A stretch of 64,000 bases of DNA from Hymenobacter cheonanensis (GTDB lineage Bacteria > Bacteroidota > Bacteroidia > Cytophagales > Hymenobacteraceae), in the NCBI RefSeq assembly GCF_030581075.1, contig NZ_JAUQSW010000010.1:124001-188000 (forward strand), read 5' to 3'. How positions within the stretch are numbered: the stretch's first letter is position 1; each line of letters opens with the position of its first letter. The position numbers were made by a program, and so were the translations under genes. Of the stretch, positions 58,548 to 64,000 are shown piece after piece. The notes beneath the pieces are model-generated. The model was not told the DNA's origin. It made no database searches and was given only the letters and a program-made list of their open reading frames with translations.

Positions 58548-59477
58548 CTAATAAATATCGACTTGCTCCTCCCCCGCCGCATTGCGGCTGGCGCGGTACA
58601 TGCCTTCCGAGTTGAAGGGCAACGCCAGGTTGCCCGCCGCATCCACGGCGATGAGGCCGCCCTCGCCGCCCACCGGGGCCAGCTTGTCGTGCACCACCAC
58701 GCGGCAGGCCTCGGCCAGGCTCAGGCCCTTGTACTCCATGAGGCAGGCCACGTCGTAGCCCACCACCGCCCGGATAAAATACTCGCCGTGCCCGGTGCAG
58801 CTGATGGCGCAGCGCGCATCGGCCCAGGTGCCCGCCCCGATTATGGGCGTGTCGCCGATGCGCGAGTAGCGCTTGTTGGTCATGCCGCCGGTGCTGGTGG
58901 CGGCGGCCAGATGCCCGCGCTGGTCGCGGGCCACGGCACCCACGGTACCTTTTTTCCAGTTGGGGTCCGGGGCGGGGCTAGCGGCGTGGTCGAGCTGCAT
59001 GCGGCCGGCCGCGATGGCCTCCTGCAACTGGTCGAAGCGCTGCTGGGTGAAAAAGTACGCGGCCGGCTGCATCGGCAGGCCGTGCGCGCGGGCCAGCTCA
59101 TCGGCGCCCGGGTAGGCCAGCAGCACGTGCTCGGTTTGCTCCATCACGAGGCGCGCGGCCCGAATGGGATTTTGCACCTGGCGCACGCCGGCCACGGCGC
59201 CGGCCCGGCGGCTAGCCCCATCCATGAGGGCGGCGTCCATCTCGTGGTGGCCGTCGTGGGTAAATACGGCCCCGCGCCCGGCATTGAAGAGCGGGCAGTC
59301 TTCGAGGCTGCGCACGGTGGCCTCCACGGCATCGAGGGCGGGCGCGCCCTGGGCCAGCAGCGCCGTGCCGGTGGCCAGGGCCGCCGCGAGGGCGGCGCGG
59401 TAGTCGGCTTCGAGAGCGGGCGTAAGCGTGGCGCGGGCAATGGTGCCGGCCCCGCCGTGCAAGGCAAGAGAAAACAT
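58548..59477 (-). CDS. Isoaspartyl peptidase/L-asparaginase (Ntn hydrolase, T2)
   Basis: 309 aa. The precursor N terminus has LALHGGAGTIARA and NAGRGAVFTHDG. The autocleavage site is GTVGAVA, where Thr178 becomes the catalytic N terminus; STGGMTNKRYSRIGDTPIIG and SCTGHGEYFIR follow, all typical of the plant-type/IaaA family. It hydrolyses beta-aspartyl peptides and, more weakly, asparagine. No signal peptide, so the cytoplasm. With the cyanophycinase at 54843-55730 it would complete cyanophycin breakdown to Asp and Arg, though family members differ on beta-Asp-Arg. Confidence 0.9.
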   Translation of the reverse strand: MFSLALHGGAGTIARATLTPALEADYRAALAAALATGTALLAQGAPALDAVEATVRSLEDCPLFNAGRGAVFTHDGHHEMDAALMDGASRRAGAVAGVRQVQNPIRAARLVMEQTEHVLLAYPGADELARAHGLPMQPAAYFFTQQRFDQLQEAIAAGRMQLDHAASPAPDPNWKKGTVGAVARDQRGHLAAATSTGGMTNKRYSRIGDTPIIGAGTWADARCAISCTGHGEYFIRAVVGYDVACLMEYKGLSLAEACRVVVHDKLAPVGGEGGLIAVDAAGNLALPFNSEGMYRASRNAAGEEQVDIY

Positions 59478-59701
59478 AGTGAAGGTTGCTAATCAAGTGG
59501 GTTTCTGGCGCAAGAACGGCACTTTCCGGGCTTGCTAGCGGTTTATAAAGAAGCCTTGCCCTAGCAGCAAATTCTAAATCAAGGTGTTGCCGCTATTCAG
59601 CAACGCTATTTTTTTTAGCTAAACCCTGGGTAACTACCTGAAAAAAGCCCGCCTTGGCTAGCTGAAACCAGGCTTGCGGTTGGCCTTCCTCAGTTTTTTT
59701 T

Positions 59702-59732
59702 CGTAGGTTTGGCCCTACGTTTTCTACATTTT
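59702..59732 (+). promoter_or_regulatory. Stem-loop and -7 box upstream of the DUF3127 gene
   Basis: CGTAGG and CCTACG (59702-59719) form a small inverted repeat, followed by TACATTTT (59725-59732), one base off TAnnTTTG, 16 bp before the ATG. Confidence 0.35.
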
Positions 59733-59748
59733 AAATTTCCCCTTTCCG

Positions 59749-60171
59749 ATGGCATACGACGTAACCGGCCGCCTGCACGAAATCTTTGACGAACAGCAGG
59801 TAAGCGAAAAATTCCGCAAGCGCGAGTTCGTCCTGGAAGTGCAAGACGGCCAGTATCCCCAGCAAATTAAGTTTCAGCTGACTCAGGACAAAACCAGCGT
59901 TATCGACCCCTATAAAACGGGCGATGAGGTGAAGGTGACCTTTGACCTGCGTGGCCGCGGCTTCAACAAAAATGGCCAGATGCTGTACTTCACCAACCTC
60001 GAAGCCTGGCGCGTAGAGCCGGCCTCGGGTGGCGCCCCCGCCGGTGGCTCGTCGTATGGCCAGCAGCAGCCCGCCGCCCGCCCGGCCGCTCAAAACCAGA
60101 ACCCGAACCTGCGGGCTCAGCCCACGGCCCAGCCCATCGCGGGCGACGACGACAACGACCTGCCTTTCTAG
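59749..60171 (+). CDS. DUF3127 protein with an SSB-like acidic tip
   Basis: 140 aa. The N-terminal 90 residues are the DUF3127 domain, an OB-like beta domain: YDVTGRLHEIFDEQQVSEKF, then FVLEV, IKFQLTQDKTSVIDPYKTG and MLYFTNLEAWRVE. A Gly/Gln/Pro-rich linker (about 92-130) leads to the C-terminal DDDNDLPF. Linker plus acidic tip ending in D-L-P-F closely mimics single-stranded DNA-binding protein, whose tip (DDDIPF) recruits repair and replication enzymes. The domain itself suggests nucleic-acid binding. A terminator follows. Confidence 0.85.
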   Translation: MAYDVTGRLHEIFDEQQVSEKFRKREFVLEVQDGQYPQQIKFQLTQDKTSVIDPYKTGDEVKVTFDLRGRGFNKNGQMLYFTNLEAWRVEPASGGAPAGGSSYGQQQPAARPAAQNQNPNLRAQPTAQPIAGDDDNDLPF

Positions 60172-60223
60172 ACCACCGCTCTAACGGCTTGCGTAGCTAG
60201 GCAGGCCAGCTGTTAGCTTATTG

Positions 60224-60256
60224 ATGTGCCGCTTTCCTGCTTGGAAGGCGGCACAT
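60224..60256 (+). terminator. Terminator of the DUF3127 gene
   Basis: ATGTGCCGCTTTCC (60224-60237) pairs with GGAAGGCGGCACAT (60243-60256) with one mismatch, followed by a short T-rich run. 52 bp after the stop. Confidence 0.7.
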
Positions 60257-60338
60257 TTGCGTTTCGGTTTACGTTAGTATTTGTATTTATTCTTAGCTGC
60301 TGAGCAGGCCGATAGCCGGTAGCTTACAAGTATACCAT

Positions 60339-60968
60339 ATGAACTTACGCGCACTTATCAGCCAGGGCGAGGGCGAGCGGCTCGAATTCAAGAAGAAGAC
60401 CACCCACCCTACCCGCATTGCGCGCACGCTGGCCTCGCTGGCCAATACCCACGGCGGGCAGGTGCTGGTGGGTGTGGATGACGACGGCCGCGTGGTGGGC
60501 GTGCGCGATGCCGAGGAGGAGATGTTTGTGCTGCGCGATGCGGCGGCGCACTACATCGACCCGCCCCTGACGCTGCAATTTCGAGAAGTTGAAACCGAGG
60601 ATGAGCTTATCGTTCTTGTCGTGAGCGTGGCCGAAAGCTTCAACAAGCCGCACCGCGCCCAGGTGGCGCCCGGCGAGTGGCGCGGCTACGTGCGCGTGCG
60701 CGACGAAAGCGTGCAGGCCAGCAGCCTCACCGAGAAAGTACTGGCCCGCCAGCAGCCCGAGGCGCGCCTCGAAAAGCTGCCGCTCAGCAAAGACGAGCTG
60801 CGCGTGCTCGATTACCTCAAAACCACCCAGCCGCGCATCACGGTGGCACAGTACACCAAGCTCATCAACGTGAGCCGCCGCCGCGCCTACCGTACCCTCA
60901 TCAAGCTGGTGCTGCACGGCTACCTGCGCTATCACGACAAGGAAAAGGAGCCGTACTATACCCTCTAA
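60339..60968 (+). CDS. AlbA_2 (Schlafen-like) protein with a winged helix
   Basis: 209 aa. The N-terminal AlbA_2 domain has the signature GEGERLEFKKKTT near residue 10, then RTLASLANTHGGQVLVGVDDDG and a segment VAESFNKPHRAQ. The C-terminal 65 residues form a winged helix (KLPLSKDELRVLDYLKTT, RAYRTLIKLVLHGYL). AlbA_2 proteins bind nucleic acids or nucleotides and are often regulators. Its TAA stop (60966-60968) overlaps the left arm of a 244-bp inverted-repeat structure by two bases. Confidence 0.85.
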   Translation: MNLRALISQGEGERLEFKKKTTHPTRIARTLASLANTHGGQVLVGVDDDGRVVGVRDAEEEMFVLRDAAAHYIDPPLTLQFREVETEDELIVLVVSVAESFNKPHRAQVAPGEWRGYVRVRDESVQASSLTEKVLARQQPEARLEKLPLSKDELRVLDYLKTTQPRITVAQYTKLINVSRRRAYRTLIKLVLHGYLRYHDKEKEPYYTL

Positions 60969-61210
60969 ATCACGGATTACGCGGATTTTAGCGGATTTCA
61001 CAGATTTTGTGGACGACGGCTACTGCCAGCTAAGTATTGCCTATTAAATACAAAAGGCTACGCCAGCCGCCGCCGCCGGCACCCAGAAGCCAACTAAGTA
61101 TTGCCTAATAAATACAAAAGGCCACCTCGCCAGGTGGCCTTTCTATGTTGGAAAGTAGCGTCGTCCACAAAATCCGTGAAATCCGCTAAAATCCGCGTAA
61201 TCCGTGATTT
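60967..61210. repeat. Composite inverted repeat with internal direct repeats
   Basis: Arms of 52 bp (60967-61018 and 61159-61210) with one mismatch carry the motif ATCACGGATTACGCGGATTTT. Inside are two 29-bp direct repeats (61030-61058 and 61094-61122, one difference) and a terminator hairpin (61117-61142). Both arms end within the stop codons of the flanking converging genes. It could be a MITE-like element. Confidence 0.85.
61117..61142 (+). terminator. Terminator hairpin inside the composite repeat
   Basis: AAAGGCCACCT (61117-61127) pairs perfectly with AGGTGGCCTTT (61132-61142) over a 4-base loop; U-tracts on both strands. Confidence 0.85.
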
Positions 61211-61325
61211 AGTCTTGCTTGCGGGCGCGGGCTACTTTTTTCTCCTCCTTTTCGGCTTTCTTTTCTTTCATCGACTTGGTGGGCTCTTTCTTTTTCTCTT
61301 TGCGGGCGTCTTGGGCTTTGGCCAT
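61209..61325 (-). CDS. Small Lys/Glu-rich protein, 38 aa
   Basis: 38 aa, composed mainly of Lys, Glu, Ala and Arg (MAKAQDARKEKKKEPTKSMK, ending VARARKQD), likely a single charged helix. No family recognised. Small charged proteins of this kind are found in Hymenobacter-like genomes, but this is from memory. The stop codon shares two bases with the right arm of the composite repeat. The lack of other functions for this stretch and the clean start-stop frame are the only support. Confidence 0.45.
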   Translation of the reverse strand: MAKAQDARKEKKKEPTKSMKEKKAEKEEKKVARARKQD

Positions 61326-61409
61326 GAGTGAAAAATGGTTGGGGTGGAAGGAATAAAAACGAAGGCAACGCGGCAAATTAACGTACTGGGGCAGCCGGTT
61401 GTTGTGCGG

Positions 61410-62942
61410 CTAGCCGGCCTGCGCCGCCGGCAGCAGCGGCCAGTAGCGTTCGCGCAGAATGCGCAGGTGGTGCTGCTCGTGCCCGGCAATAATATAGAGC
61501 AAGGCGCGCACCGAAGTGGCGCCGCCGTTGGCCCGGCCAGCGCGGTCGAGCTGCCCGCCGTTCAGGCCGCCGAAGAAGGCTAGCGTGGCGGCGCGCACGG
61601 CGTGGTACTCGGTCAGCAAGTCGCTCAGCAGGCGGTCGTTGGCTTCGCTATTGGCCGCAAAATCGTTCTCGTCGAACCCAGGCAGCTCCTGGGCATCGGC
61701 GCGGGCGAAGCGCAGGGCGCGGTAGGCAAAAATACGCTCCGCATCGGTGAGGTGCACCAGCACTTCCTTGGGCGTCCACTTGCCCGGCGCGTAGCGTAGC
61801 AGCGCCTGGGCTTCGGTGAGGCCCGCCAACTCGCGGTGCATTTCGGCCGCCTGCTGGCGCAGTTGCGTCAGCGGGTCGGCCGCGGCGGGCACCAAGTCGA
61901 TATACGCCTGCGTGTAAGGCAGATACGTGCCGGGCGCCGGACGGGCTAGGGTAATGGCAGCAGAAGCAGGCATGGCCGCAAAGGTAGCCGCCCGCCGCAG
62001 ATACTGAAATTTCCAGCGGGCGGCCCCGCCCGGGCGCCGCAGCAGCGCCCGCCCCCCTAGCCGCCAGCGAGCCGGGCGCGGCGTGCGGGCCGCCACCTCG
62101 GCCGCTGCCAACTCCTTGGTACCAAAGGCCCAATGCAGAAAATCGGGCATGATGGTGCCCCAGGTATCGGGGTGATGGTGGCCGCCGGGCACCTCCACGT
62201 AGCGCGCCGAGGCAGCCGGCAAGCCCTGGGCAGCCAGGGTCGCCAGCAGGTCCAGGGTATCGTCGATGGCATCGATAATGCCGTTGTTATTGCGGTCGCT
62301 GGTTTCGTCGTCGGTGCCGGTTTGCAGCCAGAACTGCTGCCCGGGCCGGGCCCGGCCAGCAGTTACCAATTGGTGCATCAGGCGGTCGGCATCGGTATAG
62401 CCATCGGCCAGCCCCCGCCCCCGCCACCAAAACGAGCCGCTGAACGCGCCGCATTTTAGAAAGGCTTCGGGGTGGTGCCAGGCCAGGTCAAAGGCCATGA
62501 GGCCCCCTAGCGACATGCCCGCCACGGCGGCCTCGGCTGGTTCGGCGCTGGCGTGGTAGTGCGCCTGCACGTAGGGCAGCAGCTCCTTGAGCATAAAGTC
62601 GGTGTAGCGGCCGGCACGGCTGCCGCGGCCCAGGTAATCGGGGCGGGCAGCCACACCGTATTCCTGCAGGCGGTCGGCGGCGTGGATGGCCACCAGCACA
62701 AACGGCCGCACCTCACCCTGCCGAAACAGCCGGTTGAGCGTGGCCGGCAGGCGCAGCCGTGCCAGGTCCTGCCCATCATGGAGATACAGCACCGGGTAGG
62801 GCTGGGCAGCACGGCTCGAAAAACCGGGCGGCAGCACCACATCGAGGCGCACTACGCGCCCCAGCGCCACCGAAAATAGATATTCATCGCGCCGCACCAC
62901 TACCGTAGCGCCGCGCGGCGACTGAAACCGAAAACTTGTCAT
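61410..62942 (-). CDS. Esterase (IroE/Fes-like) continuous with a DinB-like domain
   Basis: 510 aa from the ATG at 62942. Residues about 1-290 are an alpha/beta-hydrolase of the putative esterase family: PYPVLYLHDGQDLA, the nucleophile in AGMSLGGLMAFD, GHHHPDTWG with the catalytic His. Residues about 324-510 are a DinB-like four-helix domain: TYLPYTQAYIDLV, GKWTPKEVLVHLTDAERIF, then IIAGHEQHHLRILRERY with metal-binding His residues. No stop separates the parts. A minus-strand TACCTTTG box (61979-61986) lies 5 bp before an internal ATG at 61973 that fits the start of a normal DinB protein, so two proteins may be made. Confidence 0.8.
   Translation of the reverse strand: MTSFRFQSPRGATVVVRRDEYLFSVALGRVVRLDVVLPPGFSSRAAQPYPVLYLHDGQDLARLRLPATLNRLFRQGEVRPFVLVAIHAADRLQEYGVAARPDYLGRGSRAGRYTDFMLKELLPYVQAHYHASAEPAEAAVAGMSLGGLMAFDLAWHHPEAFLKCGAFSGSFWWRGRGLADGYTDADRLMHQLVTAGRARPGQQFWLQTGTDDETSDRNNNGIIDAIDDTLDLLATLAAQGLPAASARYVEVPGGHHHPDTWGTIMPDFLHWAFGTKELAAAEVAARTPRPARWRLGGRALLRRPGGAARWKFQYLRRAATFAAMPASAAITLARPAPGTYLPYTQAYIDLVPAAADPLTQLRQQAAEMHRELAGLTEAQALLRYAPGKWTPKEVLVHLTDAERIFAYRALRFARADAQELPGFDENDFAANSEANDRLLSDLLTEYHAVRAATLAFFGGLNGGQLDRAGRANGGATSVRALLYIIAGHEQHHLRILRERYWPLLPAAQAG
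61979..61986 (-). promoter_or_regulatory. Internal promoter candidate for the DinB-like part
   Basis: TACCTTTG on the minus strand matches TAnnTTTG fully; TTTC lies 19 bp upstream, the right distance for a -33 box. The ATG at 61973 follows 5 bp later, so the transcript would be almost leaderless. Confidence 0.5.
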
Positions 62943-63065
62943 GGCCCGCAAATAAACACCCCTGGCTTCATTCGGCCGGGCCAGCGGCAGGCTTGGCCGT
63001 TCGGTTTTTCTGCTTAGTTTGCGGCCGGTTCGGGCGAGCGTGTCATTCCCGCCGGGCCCCGCATT

Positions 63066-63773
63066 TTGCACGAAGAATACCGCCGCTTCCACTCCCAGCA
63101 CCTAGGCCTGGACCTGGAAATGCTCGTCGTGGGCGACTACGGCTACCCGCTCATCATCTTCCCCACCTCCAACGGCCGCTACTACGAGGCCAAGGATTTT
63201 CTGCTGGTCGACTCGGTGCGCTGGTTTATTGAGAACCGCCTTATCAAGCTCATCTGCATCGATAGCGGCGACAAGTGGAGCTGGTATGCCAAGCACCTGC
63301 ACCCCGGCACCCGCGTGCACAACCACGGCCTCTACGACCGCATGGTGAGCGAAGAGCTGGTGCCCCGCCTGCAGCAGGAGTGCCAGGTAGATAAGGTGGG
63401 CGTAGCCGGCTGCTCGCTAGGTGGTTATCAGGCCCTCAACTTTGCCTTTCGGCACCCGGGCCAGGTGGCGCACATGTTTTCGATGGGCGCGGCCTTCGAC
63501 ATCAAGATGTTTCTGGATGGGCACTACGACGAGCAGGCGTACTTCCACAACCCGCCCGACTACATGCCGAATGCGCAGGATGAGAACTTCTACAAGATGA
63601 ACATCATCCTGGGCACCGCCGAGCACGACTTCTGCAAGGATGCCAACTACCGCATGTCGGAAATCCTGTCGCGCAAGGGCATTCCGCACCGCCTCGACGT
63701 GCGCCCCTACGGCACCCACGACTGGCCGGTGTGGCGCGATATGTTCCCCGAATACGTCTCCACTATCTTTTAG
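63066..63773 (+). CDS. Esterase-family alpha/beta hydrolase
   Basis: 235 aa from a TTG start at 63066 (LHEEYRRFHS; no in-frame ATG or GTG precedes it usefully). Features: LVVGDYGYPLIIFPTSNGRY, the nucleophile elbow GCSLGGYQAL and the C-terminal His in GTHDWPVWRD. This is the putative esterase (esterase D-like) group; substrate unknown. It is transcribed with the following partial ATP-grasp-like gene, 74 bp downstream, an arrangement I believe is common in Bacteroidota. Confidence 0.85.
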   Translation: MHEEYRRFHSQHLGLDLEMLVVGDYGYPLIIFPTSNGRYYEAKDFLLVDSVRWFIENRLIKLICIDSGDKWSWYAKHLHPGTRVHNHGLYDRMVSEELVPRLQQECQVDKVGVAGCSLGGYQALNFAFRHPGQVAHMFSMGAAFDIKMFLDGHYDEQAYFHNPPDYMPNAQDENFYKMNIILGTAEHDFCKDANYRMSEILSRKGIPHRLDVRPYGTHDWPVWRDMFPEYVSTIF

Positions 63774-63847
63774 GCGGCACTTTGCGTACACGCAACGGGC
63801 TCACGCTCACCCATTCCTAACACCTTAGCTTCCTACAACTCTTCCCC

Positions 63848-64000
63848 ATGAAAAAAATCGGCATCTTGTTCGGCCAGGAAAATACTTTTCCGCAGGCATT
63901 TGTGGACCGCGTTAATCAGAAAGCCGTCGATGGCATTACGGCCGAGTTTGTGCGCATTGAGGAAGTCGAGCAGGCAGTAGCCACCGACTATGCCGTCATT
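63848..64000 (+). CDS. ATP-grasp-like protein, N-terminal part (partial)
   Basis: 51 codons are visible, reading MKKIGILFGQENTFPQAF, then VDRVNQKAVDG and ending at the window edge. The opening strand and the A-x-V-R-I-E-E-V segment resemble a group of Bacteroidota proteins with a C-terminal ATP-grasp fold that accompany the esterase gene. The ATP-grasp part itself is outside the window, so this call is from memory of the N terminus only. Confidence 0.45.
   Translation, partial: MKKIGILFGQENTFPQAFVDRVNQKAVDGITAEFVRIEEVEQAVATDYAVI

Overview
The window is a dense, high-GC chromosomal segment that fits Hymenobacter or a close relative (Bacteroidota, Cytophagales). The evidence is protein content (TonB-dependent receptors with carboxypeptidase-like domains, a DUF4249 lipoprotein, NIPSNAP, DUF3127, a GbsR/MarR regulator, a RhlE-type helicase with an RGG tail), Bacteroidota-style promoter -7 boxes (TAnnTTTG, here usually TACyTTyG), and the lack of clear Shine-Dalgarno sites. 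I found no rRNA, tRNA, CRISPR array, prophage or transposase. 59 coding regions are annotated; two run off the window ends.

Layout. 1-9.8 kb: a partial 3-hydroxyisobutyrate dehydrogenase-like gene, fasciclin lipoprotein, cyclophilin, DUF4269, a MoxR-like ATPase and VWA protein with a rhomboid protease between them, GNAT/FemAB-like protein, DUF427, quinone oxidoreductase-like enzyme, acyl-ACP desaturase. 10-19 kb: secreted protein of unknown role, a TIGR01777-GbsR/MarR operon with a large operator palindrome, two YcgL-type nucleotidyltransferases, a TonB receptor, AraC regulator and SDR. 19.5-27 kb: katG, a membrane and lipoprotein cluster (TMEM175, DUF3601), M28 peptidase, VOC protein, NIPSNAP. 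27-36.8 kb: the RNA-repair enzymes Pnkp and Hen1, separated by a HigB/HigA-type toxin-antitoxin pair, a four-knuckle cysteine protein, a DUF4249/TonB receptor pair and an orphan gene. 37-48.5 kb: TolB-like propeller protein, Tat-exported sugar isomerase, GH1 glucosidase, glycosyltransferase plus LpxH-like phosphatase, Nudix, RhlE helicase. 49-64 kb: XRE regulator with an Ala/Pro-rich linker, L,D-transpeptidase, M1 aminopeptidase, cyanophycinase, YdeP molybdoenzyme, isoaspartyl peptidase, DUF3127, AlbA_2 protein, an esterase-DinB read-through ORF, and an esterase/ATP-grasp-like pair at the end.

Three signals stand out. (1) The toxin-antitoxin pair is divergent from Pnkp across only 44 bp, and a perfect palindrome lies in that gap, which suggests linked control of an RNA-cleaving toxin and an RNA-repair enzyme. 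(2) Two related palindromic elements of 122 and 140 bp sit in frame inside genes, one inside Pnkp and one splitting the signal peptide of the DUF4249 lipoprotein; they encode the same peptide ends and bracket the toxin-antitoxin segment. (3) A different palindromic repeat family with a GTCATGC...GAAGCATCT core occurs nine times, always 3' of a gene, with co-varying arms.

All calls come from reading the sequence and translations by eye. Family names are recognised from motifs, not from searches, and starts were chosen from length and upstream context.
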